From positions 30,425,753 to 30,489,752 of the forward strand of contig NC_080571.1 in NCBI RefSeq assembly GCF_030247185.1: a stretch of DNA of 64,000 nt, in the 5' to 3' direction. A program made the translations under genes and the position numbers. Below, in pieces: positions 1 through 12,300 of this stretch; the stretch's first letter is position 1; each line of letters starts with the position of its first letter. The notes beneath the pieces were generated by a model. That model worked only from the letters and a program-made list of their open reading frames with translations. It was not told the DNA's origin and did no database searches. Origin of the DNA: Malaya genurostris. Lineage: Eukaryota > Arthropoda > Insecta > Diptera > Culicidae.

Positions 1-67
1 TTAAGAATCTTCTATTTTCGAGCACTTGAACCTGAATCACGACCCGACAAACGGTCAAGCTCGAAAT

Positions 68-714
68 ATGCACGAGAGTCTGCTTAGATTTATCTTGATT
101 AGGAACCAACACCGAACATTGTTTGTCTTGATTTTGTAGTTTGTATAATAGCTGAGGAAATTACACCAATATCCCAAATGTATGCAATTATATCTTTGTA
201 CATACTTGCGATACGGATTTCGATATTTAAGCTTCTCTTTGCCAAGCTTGTGTTCAAGTTTTGTATGCAAGCAGTTATTTTTATAGCGTTAAGTTTCTCT
301 ATCATTCTGCGATTTCGGTTGGAGCGTAAACTTTTTCTCATTCTCAATCGAGTTCATCTTATATAAATTAGAAATTAATTTTAAGTACTCAAAATTTACG
401 CTGGGGTTGTTGTAAATTGCTCAGACGATACGACATAACCGTCGTCTATGGCAGAAAAATCCGGTATGCCGGAGATTTTTAGCAAACAAAATAGGACATT
501 GATCGCTACTAATCAAAATTTCAATCATATATAATTGAAAATACGTGGTTTGATACATTCAAATAGAAACTTAGAAATATTTTCAATCAAATGATGATAC
601 TATTCATAATTGATACAAAATAGATTGACCTGTAAGTGTTTAAAACCTTACCACATTTCGACGTGTATTTTTCCATGAGTTTCTGTTTTGCACCCCTATA
701 TAGAAAATAAAGAT
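68..714 (-). repeat. Interspersed repeat, family E, copy 1
   Basis: This stretch is the reverse complement of the sequence at 7587-8482. Shared landmarks are the end motif CTATATAGGGGTGCA (near 695-712 and 7597-7614) and, at the other end, a run reading CTAAGCAGACTCTCGTGCAT. It is shorter than the plus-strand copy because about 235 bp are missing around 445, the part that holds the promoter-like motifs in the other copies. No coding capacity is visible. The class is unknown and terminal inverted repeats were not found. Confidence 0.8.
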
Positions 715-1370
715 GTGTTCCTCATCAAAAAACTGCTGCATCGACTGGATTGTCGTCAAAATACAACACATTGTTTGCAACTTGACAAACCCAGTCCAGT
801 ACTTGATTTTGTGAGCCTCAAAGGAAAAAATAATCGCTTGAACTCCTCCAGGCATTATTCCTTAGGCAGTTTTAAGTCCATCGTTTTACTGGCAAAAAAC
901 ACTTGGTTTCGATTCAGCAGCTGCAAATTTCTTGCCAGATCAACAGCTTTCCATTTGCAATAATAAAATAATATATTAAAACCATAAATATAGAATTCTG
1001 TTTTATATGAGCTAGACTACGTTGCAACTAATTTAATAATTCGAACTGCTTGTTTGAGATTGTGTGTGTGTCAACCGTTGAAACCTTGAACAGATTCTGA
1101 AATTCAACTTCGAAGCGAGAAATACGTGACAATCTCTGAAAACCGTATCTTTCACAGCAAGTACGTGCTTCAAAAAATTCTCATAATCATAGAACCCCCT
1201 TCCAGGGCTCATTTCGATTCCCGAAAGACTCCTCCAGTTCGACCCGGACATTAGGAAATGTCAAATTGATGTTAAACATTGCCCTCACGGCTCTTTCTGA
1301 CATGCAAATAAACGCTGTTGAGCCTATCTAACTAAATTACGGAGCAATTACTCTCACTTTCTACGGCAAA
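715..1370. other. Unannotated stretch
   Basis: Short open frames on both strands here match nothing I recognise. A+T-rich sequence without clear repeats or splice-bounded exons. Confidence 0.4.
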
Positions 1371-2742
1371 AAAAAATAAAATTCGGGAACTTGCAGTAAC
1401 TGTTCGTAGCATCGCAAGCACAGAAGAAGATGAAGAAGAAAAAAAAGTTCCTCTTCTCCTCAGAATAGAAAAAAAACGTTCGAATCTTTCTTCCTCGCGG
1501 GCACTCTAATCATCGCCATCTCCGGTTCTCATCGTTTCCCTTCCGCTAAACATTATCAGCAACAGCAGCAGCAACACAACCATCGAGGCCATCTGGCAAT
1601 CCTCCCTGACACTCCCGTTGACCATTTTCGGCTGGAGCATAATCATAACAAGGGAACCGAACCGGTCCCCGTTCCAGTGCACACTACACTACTGGTCCGG
1701 ATAAACTAGGTCAATCGATACTCGTACGCTTTCCCTGTGGTGGTCGTCGTCGTCGTCGTCGTGGAAAACGGTTCGTTCCCTGGCGTTAACTTCCCTTGAA
1801 AATATTATACTCCCTGCCCCGCCACCTGCCACTCACTCGCCGCTCCGTTGTACTACGCGGCAAACACGGGCCAACATTCGCACACTACAATCTGTGGCAC
1901 CCGGAAGTGCCGCTTGAATCACTCTCTAGGGTGGATTCATCCCCGTTCAACCTCCACAGTTGTTAGTTAGTGTTCGCGTTTGTGTTGGTTTCGAAGCATC
2001 ATCGCACGGAGGATGGCCACCCCGAAGCAATTGCGCGGTAGGGAAAATGCCGGTCTTCCTGGTTCTTCTTCCTGGTGGTGGTGTTGGTGGTGGTGAAAAC
2101 AGAGGAAATTTTTCGGGCACTATCTCCCTATTTTGGAGCTTCTCGACAACAAAAGGGCGGCGGAGAGTAGCGAAGAAGAAGAGAGGGAGAGTAAGGCAGT
2201 ATCATTCGAACGGCCGGCACTCGGCACTCGGCACTGCAGGAATATGTGTCAGGTCAAACTCCACCAACGCTACTCGGCCAAAGTGGTGCCAAGTGGGGCA
2301 AGGGATGAGCGAGCACCCATTCTGTCCTGTGATGTGAGCTGCTCCAGATTCTACTGTTGGCGTTACTTGCTTGATCCAGGACTCGGAATGTGTTTACATG
2401 GGAAGGGAGTAAAAAACATGGGAAGAATGCTTATATACTGAATGGGGAACCTTGCAAGGAAAGGGAAGTAGTCGTGGACCGAGCGGAGGGGAGCGTTCCA
2501 TTCAGATGAGGGAACGGGAGCAAACCGACACTCATACATTGTGAGCTCGCGCGTCAACACAGAGTATGTAACACGGATAAAATAGGTCAGAAATTGCGCT
2601 GCTACCGCCGTGTGCCTCGCGCTGTGTCAGAGAGCCCAAGCAAATGCGATTGTTCCACCGCGGGTCGTGTTGCGTTGTTAACTAGGTCCTGGCGTGTTTT
2701 GTTCTCGGTTCCTGTCGGACGGCCACAGCGAAAACGGTCGCC
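1371..2742 (+). promoter_or_regulatory. Upstream region / probable 5' UTR of the zinc-finger gene
   Basis: Composition changes near 1371 to more G+C, with little sign of transposon sequence. It contains a GTC trinucleotide run (1743-1762), a GGTGGT-rich patch near 2085-2115 and a TATATA motif at 2432-2437, about 310 bp before the first ATG. A TAG at 2683-2685 is in frame with the ATG at 2743, so translation from 2743 cannot begin further upstream in this unspliced frame. The promoter position is inference; 5' UTR exons may lie here. Confidence 0.4.
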
Positions 2743-2838
2743 ATGATGATCCGATCACTGGTTGCCAGTGAGGTACCACGGGTCACGTCCAGTCCGCGGT
2801 CATTCGTGGCCCGTCGGACCATGGTCTTCAAGCCGAAG
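2743..2838 (+). CDS. Glut4EF: Glut4EF-type gene, putative first coding exon
   Basis: The ATG has a good context (GTCGCCATGATG) and an in-frame stop lies 20 codons upstream. It encodes 32 residues starting MMIRSLVASEV and ending TMVFKPK. The chosen donor AAG|GTTCGC is not a consensus one, but it is the only nearby donor that leaves phase 0, which exon 2 needs to read the zinc finger. Without splicing the frame stops at about 2866. Confidence 0.55.
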
Positions 2839-3298
2839 GTTCGCGCAAAGCCAGCCACCTGTTAATGTTACCAACATCAACATCAACATCAAAATATGAC
2901 CTAATTAGACACTAACCGTTTCCTATCACCTTTTCAGGCAAGCCAACCAATCTACAAATGCACCTGGAAGGGCTGTGGAGTCATCTACACATCTTGTTCT
3001 GAGGTTACCGCTCACGTACGGAACGCACATCTTGGGTGAGTCATCCCGGTAACCCATATCCGGTGTCAGCCAGTGTTTAATGGCCATGGTTTTTTTCTCT
3101 CTCTCTCCTGTTTGTAGCCCGGACGCGGCCAGCGACGACGAGGATTTCTACTTTACCGAGATCGAGGATGAGAGTGACAGTGGCCAATCTGCACCCCATC
3201 CGCCATCGCCACCGACTCTGAGCCACCGCGATATGGCTCGATCACCGTACGAAGATCCGGAGTACCAACGCCAGTTCGTTGGTAACTACCGGCAACAG

Positions 3299-3333
<35 letters not shown>

Positions 3334-6300
3334 TCATCACCAGCTGCATCACCAACAGCACCACCAACACCAACTGAATGCTGCCATCAAACCCCCACTG
3401 CCACTGCAGCAGCCGCTGCACCATCAAGCGTTGAACAACAACAACAATAACAACAGTAGCAGCAGCAACAACAACAACAATAACAACAGCGCTGTCATCG
3501 GCCAGGGAAGCAGCAACAATGGGAGCACCGGCAGCAGCAGCAGCAGCAATAGCAGTAGTAATGGCAGCGGCGCCGTACATCCGCACAGTAACACTTCGCC
3601 GCTGATACATCACAACTACACCTGGTCGCAGGTTAGTCCGGTGAGTGACACACAATTTTTTTTCGATTTCGTTATTAATCTGGAATTAGAAAAATCCTCC
3701 CGGAAAGTACGCCTATTTCACTGGCAAACGGTTTGTTTTCGGTCGTGGAGAACTAAGCAGGCGCGGACCAGCGATTAAAAGCGCGTTTCGAAAACAAAAG
3801 CTTACAACGAAACGTCATTTCGAGTCGTGGTTTTCGAACGCGATTGCGTTATTTAGTGAAGTTTCCCCTTTGTTGAGGTGGAGCTTGAAATTACGCTCGG
3901 AATGTTTGTACTTTTTTTGGTTAGGATTTGCATCACGCAAATGAAGTGTTGTGTTTTCCGCATGCGAACGGCATTCCTACGACCGGAAACTATTCAGTGA
4001 AGAACAACCAAAAAGTTTGAATGTAAAAGTGAGCAATTGAGATTAATAATATGTGCAAGTTGGAGGCAATACAAGTTAATCTTCCGGAAACCTTCGGTTT
4101 CTGCAGGGAAAAGTTTATCTAGACGTCTTATTGAGGATCAAATGTAAACCAAGTTTACTAGTGTTGGTAGTTTGTGTATTAGGTTTTTTACCGTCACTGC
4201 TAACCTCAATCGGATGAACACTTTTTGACAGTCCAGCAGTGCTGTTAGTAAACAGAAATTTCTTTTGTTTGTTTATTGACAAATTGGATCAGACCATTTA
4301 CAATCCGTATTGCCTAAATAAAGTTTTAAAAGATTTGTTCACGATTGAATAAGGTTCGTTTTTGATATTTATTAAATAAAAGTGACTAGTTGCAAAGTGT
4401 AAAGATGATTCTTTTAGATGTGCTCTTCGATTTTTGTTTAAGTTTGTTTGTAAACAGTACCGCTGAACTGTCAAGGATGAATACTTGTTCATTTGTGTCG
4501 TCACGATAAAAAAATGTTGTTAAGCCTGACTTTTTGGATAAAATATCAGTTTTGATTAATTTTTCCCCAATGTTTGATGAAAAATTACTTACAATTTCTG
4601 AATGTAGATTTTAATTCCCCAATAAAAAAGGTTGGCTGCATTGCTTCAATGAATTTGTATTAGATCGCGCTACACAAAATAAACACAAAACTAAATATTT
4701 TCTGCGTTGAAAACCAATTTTCCGGAAAAAATAAATAGGATAACGGCTCCCTATTCCATCTGAGCTCCTATTTCCATCTCATCCCGTCACCTCATTACTT
4801 TGAACATGAATAATGTTTTACAACCTACCTGAACCAAACTGTGAAATGTTTTAAAATGACTATAAAAGCTATTGTCACACTTTCCCATTGTAAGAAATGG
4901 TTTTAAATTCTTCGGTGATCGTTTTTACATTTAAAATAAACTCACTTTTCAATTTAGGACACATTTTCGTTCCAAGATTTACAGTTCGTCATGTTTCTGA
5001 TTATTTACTAATCGATTCGTCTCAAAACATGATCACTATTTCACACAGTTACACTACCATTGAATGCTGAATGACTTCATAATTAGTAATGTTCACTTGC
5101 TACTTGTTTAATTAACGATTTAATACTTCAAAAACTACCCGACAAACAATAAAAGTCTTCAAAAATAAGAGATGAAAGTTTTTCACTTAGTTCACTTGAT
5201 TGCGCTTTGTTTTCATCTCATTTTGTTTCGCAAGATTGCCAAGATTTCTCATAATTTTACAAAACAAAAATTGTTTTTCTTCCTCAAATTATCATCAAAA
5301 AGTATGTTTTTGGTATCCGTGACATTGGTTTAATTATATTATTGATATTAATATTTCAATAAAACTGTTTCGGCTTCGAATATTACCAGAAATAGCTTGT
5401 TAAACACTATTGAAATAACCATTGTGGCAAATCTAGTAGTACTGGTTTAATTCCGCTATATTTCAACATAACGCTGTGAAGTGTGTGTGTTTCATCGGCT
5501 GTTCACAGAGATCCCAAATATTTTCATAGAAAGTATGTATTACTTTGCATAGAAAGTCTATATCTGCTCCACCTGTTTTCACTAATAAGATGGTGTTAAT
5601 CATAATCAATTATCTGCATAAAATATTTCCACTTTAACATGTGATTTGTCCGTTGATTAATAAACTTTTAAAGAATCACTGCAATCAAATACTAATAGAT
5701 ACTCAGAGAGAAAAGTCTAATTTTTTACTTCTCACTTTTAATGAACCTGTACAAATCTGTATTAAATTTAGGAAATCTGTATAAAATCTGTACTTTGATT
5801 TAAATCAGTATGCGAACGCAAAAATCTACAGATAAATATGTATAAATGGCATCTCTGGCTCTGCATTTTGTTTTAAGAAGGGCTAATGCCTAAATAGTAA
5901 CAATTACTTTTTTGTTTTTATTTTAAATTCACCAAATTTACTATACAATAAAATTTTAAATTCAAAGCGAAAGGTAACGGAAACGACCGAAAATTTTTTA
6001 AACGTTGAAATGATTTCAAGCTGGTTCTAAAAATATCGTGTGTTGTCTCATAGTTGGCATTAGGCCGTTTTTTAATAAGAATTCTGACATTTTGAACCTG
6101 AGAGTGTAATAGTGAAATATTTTGTTTTGATTGCTGTCGCCATTGCTAATTTATAGGATGAATAAAGGATCAACGATAGGATGGATAAAAATCCATTGAG
6201 ATGAAATATGGAGCCCTTACCCTATTTTTACGAAACCTTCCAAATCAATTGTCTTTCATGTGTTAAATTTAAGGATTTTGCGGGATTATTTATAGAAGGT

Positions 6301-9300
6301 ACGTAAATCTCTATTTCGCAATAATTCCTGCATTATAAAATCCATATAGACACTGACACTAAATGTGTGCATTGCTAATCAAATGTGTTAGTGAAAGTTA
6401 GCTAAGATTGATATAATTTTTCTCCAGCATTCTAAGAAGAATGAACTGATTTGTTTATTTTGCAAACCATATGGAAGATTTGATTATTAAAATCATGAAA
6501 AGAAGCACAGGAATTTGTTTTGTTTTGCAAAGTGTCTTGCTCCTTAATACGAACTGAACACCAGGCGGTAAGAGTAATAATTGTTTAGCTCTTCTTTCAA
6601 CTTAATTGCTTATTTCATTTAGAAGTTACTATAAGACACATTTTTTTTCAACTGACCTGTGCCAACCATACTTTAGGATTAGGAAATTCAAATAACAACA
6701 AACTGAGAGCGATAATTTCAAGCTGTAAAGGGTAACTGCTCCCTTAATCATCGCAGCTCCAACATTAATCTTACGCCGGAAAATTCCTAGAGCAACTTCA
6801 ACATCAATAAGTGAGATCTTTAATAAAGTGTGATTTTTGAAGAGGTATAGAATTTGATTTTCCAAAAAAAAATTAAAAAATTTTAAAAAATGAGCCCTAA
6901 GAAGTAGTCTAAAGGCGGCAATAAATCACATGATCTAGGCGGCCAATTGACGGACCCAAAACGTGAGATAAACAGTTCACCGAAGGCGGCTCTCAATTTG
7001 GTCATTGTTCCGCGTGTCGTGTGGGATGTGGCACCGTCTTGTTGAAACCACACAATTCATCCATTTTGGGCAAAAAAACGGTAGCCCTCGCCATTCACAG
7101 TAACATTTCTCCCTTCGAAGTACGGCCCGATGATTCCATCGGCCCATGTTCCACACCAAACAGTGACTTTTTTGGGATGCATTGGTATTGCTCTTGCAAT
7201 GCTTTTGACTGGTCTTCACTTCAGATGCGGTAATTTTTACAACCCATAATTAAATTATAGACCAAAATGAACAAGTTTCACAATGACACATGACACGATT
7301 AACGCGTGATCTGGTCAAAACAGTGTTGCCAAAAAGATACCAACAAAAAATCACCCTTCAAAACTGAAGTTGGAACTAACGTATCCCCAGCAGGCCGTTT
7401 TAGATTTATGTATTTCCGTGATTCCCAAAGTAGGGATGCTCGTTTTAGTGGGCAGTAAACTCAAAACTGTCAACAGATGGGCCATGAGCCTCAAATAGTG
7501 TGCTTTGCTACTTTAAAAAAACTGAACAAATTTATTTATGACAAGGAAAACTTTACCATATATCATTGCTAAATACACAGAAAAAAATTGTTTTCTATAT
7601 AGGGGTGCAAATTAGAAACTCAAGGAAAAATACACGTAGAAATGTGGTCAGGTTTTGAACAGTTACAGATAAGTTAATTTTGTATCAATTATTAATATTA
7701 TGTCACCATTTGATTGGAAATATTTCTACGTTATGATTTGATTGTTCATAGCCATGTATTTTTAATTGTGTTTCATTTAAATGTTGATTAATAGCTAGCG
7801 GTGTCCTATTTTGTCTGCAAAAAATCTCCGGCATACCGGATTTCCCTGCCATAGTCGACGGTTTTGAAGGAGTAAGCGATATATCAAAGGGAAAGCATCG
7901 CTCTGATTGGTCAATCGATGCAAAAGCGAAGCTGTTGGTAGCACGCGAAGCTAAAAATATAAGCAAAATTATAGCTAACGTTTCAGTCCTACGTGTAGCA
8001 TGCTAGAGGTAGGTTGTTGCTACTCAGCAAGGCAAAAATTGCCATTAAACGATTTGTGTGATTTTGTGTCATGCAAGATTGGATGAAATCCCATGATATG
8101 TCGTTTCGCCTGAGAAATTTACAACTACTCCAGGGTAAATTTTGAGTGCATGATTAATTTCTCATTTATATAAGATGAACTCGATTGATAATAAGAAATA
8201 GTTTATCGCTTCAACCGAAATCGTAGAATGGTAGTAATGGTAGAGAATCGCTATAAAAATAACTGCTTGCATACAAAACTTGAACACAAGCTTGGCGAAG
8301 AGAAGCTTGAATATCGATATCCGTATCGCAAGTATGTACAAACATATAATTGCATACATTTGGGCTATTGATGTAATTTCGTCGGCTACAAAACAAATCA
8401 CGACAAATAGAGTCTATATTCTGGGTTCGCGTGTTCGGTGTTAGTTCCTAATAAAGATCAATCTAAGCAGACTCTCGTGCATTTGCGGATTCAAAAGTGT
8501 GACGATTAATTGAACATGTCGATCATTAGGAATTCTGGTTGTCTTGTTCCACATAAATGGCTCGAACAACCCCATGGGGCTGATCCTTGTAGTTTTTTCT
8601 CAAAATCCGACTTTCGATTCTCTTCTAATCTGAACTCGCTGGCTGTCAGTTTTGAGAACTTTGTGAGCGAATAGTATGAATTTTCGCGATGCCCAAGCAA
8701 AATTTTGACGGCCATTTTCACAATCAAGAAGCAAATAGCAAAATCAAACAGTAGTATTGTGTCTTGATGAATGCGAACCTAGCGCATTCAACAAATTGGT
8801 CGTCTAATTTCAATAAATTGATAATCACAAAAACTGTTGAATTTTGGTTGCTACTTTTTGAAACTTAAACACAATAAAAGATACCGAAAGTGTACATGTC
8901 CTCCGTATCTCTTCTAACGACAGACTAAAGTTGGCGATCTCGAGGAATACCCGTGCTCATTTCAAATTTCCTTCAAAGGTCTTCATTTCGAGATTTGAAG
9001 ATATTTTGAATTTTTATTTCCTTATTTGGATCCGTTTACAATTTCGGAAAAAGCCAGTTTCATAACTACAAGTGGCTAAAAACGTGCGCGTCTTCAACTT
9101 TGCGTTCTTCCCGAGAAACAAACATTCCCCTGATTATCGACGGATTTAAGTCTGTTCCGATTGGTAATAAGAAAACTGTTAATACGAAATATAATAAGAC
9201 ATCGTTAAGAGGAAAAAATATGAAATATCTCACGAGCATCCTGTTTACTAAACATTAAAAACTCGCGGTTGGGTTTTGCTGCAGACAGACCCTGTTAGCT

Positions 9301-12300
9301 TGGAGCGAAATCAATCTTCAGTTCAGCAACGCCATCGCACGGCATCACATTCAACATGTCATGTCAATTGTATGGATGCGCAGTGCTGCTATTTTGGCAC
9401 ACATGAATGTGACATTTCTCTCCTCTACTTCTATGAACGAGATTCGATGCGTACTCGCCTGAGGGTGCCCATGTTCGCAAAAAAAAGGATGTTGCCAATG
9501 ATTTGTTCGGGAAATGCGAAGGTCACTTGAACAATTTGTAGTTTCGCAAATCGGCATTAAGCAAGAAATAACACCATCAGCACTTTTCCTGCAATATCAC
9601 TCAAAAGAACTGTTTCGACCAATTACTTTACTATAAGTTGCTTGATATACATTGAAATTAGACTTTTTTGAGAGCAATTCTTAGCCACCTCGTTCTCGTA
9701 CTCGCAGTGATGCCAAGTCTTCGATCCCACAGTGCTACAACTACATCAGAAAAAAAACAGGGTACATTGCCCACTTGAACACTGAAATCGAGACCATCTC
9801 CGAATTTATTTTGGAAGAATTTTTTTTTTCATTTTGCCACTGTTTGAAAAATTCTTATTTTCCACTAAATAATGAATGTCTAGCGATGTCTAGCTTTCCC
9901 TTCAATCAATCTGATTCAATATCATTGTTCTTTCTCAAGCAAATAATTTTCTTATTTGTTAGTCGTCAGACTCGAACTTAGAATTGCTAAAATGATTCAG
10001 AAAATTCTGAGATCTTCGTGTGATTAAATGAACAAAATAAACATTGAGAACATAATAAAGTGTAATTCTAAATATAATTAAAATGGAAAGATCGACGGTT
10101 GAAATTCTATTACTCGAAATATTTCCTAAACAGCTCCAGCCCAGCCTTATTGATCTCTGTCCCGGGAGCCTCCTTACTGAGTCGTTCGTACCAATTGGCC
10201 ACATTCGAATATTTGCTCAGATCGACCTTTGCGGCCTCGTAAGACGACACGGTACTCAAAACGCTGAGATCGGCGATCGTCAAGGAATCACCCGCTACGT
10301 ATTGCGATTCCGCCAGGAATTTATTCAAAATTTCGAGTCCCTCCAACATTCTGTTTTCGGCATCCGGAGTCTGGTTGCCCATTTCCAACGGGAAAAAATA
10401 TTCTCCAAAGCGTTGGTGTAGAGTTCCGTAATCGAAGTACAACCGCTGGTTGACCATGGCCCGTTGCTTCGGATCCTTCGGATACAGTGAATCATTCTTG
10501 CCGTACTTCTCGACCAGATAACCCATGATGGCACGAGATTCGCACAACGAAAGCCCGTTGTCCACCAGGGTGGGAATGCAGTGCTGTGGATTGATCTTAA
10601 CAAACTCGGGCTTTATATGTTCCCCTGCCACCAAATTAAGAAGCTTCAGGTTCAACTTCACTCCAACGGCCGCAGCCGTCATGAGAACGGCTCGACTCGA
10701 TATCGATTCTGGCCGATAGTAGAGATCCATTTTCAGTTCTAAACGACTATTTGGTCAAATATCAAAACAAACTTTCCGGAATAAACATACTGTCACAATT
10801 TTGGCATATTAACAACAGCCTACTAATCTCACATCACGTTCTAAATTTCGGAATTATTTTACCAGCTTATGTAGAGTTGAGAAGTATTTTTATTTTCTAC
10901 TAGCTGACCCGTCGAATTTCGTCTCGCCCGTTTTTTTTTTTTTGAATTTATGTTCTCGGACAGTAGAATTGTCAAACGTCCTATGCTGATAATGTAACTC
11001 AGAACTAAAATAATGATCCATCGTTTTACTGATTACTTGGCTGCAATAAATTCATAAAAAAAAATTGTTAATATGTTAAAAGCTTTTGTTACGCAAAAAT
11101 TAAGCGAATGCACCGATCGCCATATCATTTTGTGAGTCAGTGCATCGAAAAGCGATTGTAAATCTCTCTCAAACTAATGGTTTCGACTAATGGGATAAAA
11201 AGTGAAGCAAAAATAACTAAGATGACTACTTTAAATTGATTCCACAAATTTACAAAAGCTGCCCGCGCGACTTGTAGTTCGTCACTTTTCGCTAGTCTGG
11301 TGATATTATTTAATCGTGTTTGATGAATGTTCGTAGCGTGACAATCACAGGAACAATTTTCGATTAACAATTCAGCGATAAAACTTTTTTGTAAATTTAT
11401 AAACAATTCTGGTTTTCAGTTATTGAAGACTACCTTATAGATATAATACGAACTGTTTAGTGAATCATTCTGGTCAGTCAGTAATTATTTAGTAAATTTC
11501 TGACATATCAGAGACTCGGACGATTCGCATCGCTAAGTTCGACTCCTCTGGTAGAAGGTAAAAGCTTAGATGCGAGAAACCTTCTTCTTACTTAAATGAA
11601 CCTTGTTACGTCGAATTTTTCCGCACTTTATCTTCAAATCCTTACTCTTCCTTGAGTACTATGGCTCTACATTTTGCATATTCTTTCTTCGCTCACAATC
11701 TCTAGTTAGTTTGATATTGTTAAAAACCCGAATGATAAAATGAGTAATTCTTGGATAGTTCAAGTAACCATTCTTTTAAATATTATGTCCATTAACTTTT
11801 ACATGAACACTCCATTCGTTCAATAGTTTTATCAATAGTCATCTAATTAGTCAACACCACATCATTTTGTTTAGTACCCCACTTACAATTAACGAATGGT
11901 GGAGTTCGGTACTGAGAATCTATATCAGAAAGTTTTATATGAAAATAATGTGTAATTGTTCGCCAGTTAAGCACGTGGCTCGGAATAACGAATCACATGA
12001 ATCAAATATGCATGTGAAAACTTCACACAAAACAACTCGTTGTGCGCCAAAAGATTCTTTCAACAATCTAGTATTCTTTTCTTCGACGGCCAAACACTTA
12101 TGCAACTCGTTATGCGTCAAACACCTTTCGATGATCTAGCAAGCATAGACGACTTTTTCAACGGAAAATTCCATTGTCCATACAAAATAACTTTATTGGT
12201 TTTTCCCACTTTTCCGGTAAGTTTTCCTAATTTTTTTGATGTACGAACCCGGTGGGGGTAAAAACTGATCAAACAAAAAAAAAAGCACCTCAATCCGTCC

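Noticed and set aside
688..963. Plus-strand frame and its antisense as a transposase relic
   Set aside because: A few words looked transposase-like, but no catalytic motif could be aligned.
3242..3655. Minus-strand poly-Leu/Val frame
   Set aside because: It is the antisense shadow of the Q/N/S repeats in exon 3 of the zinc-finger gene.
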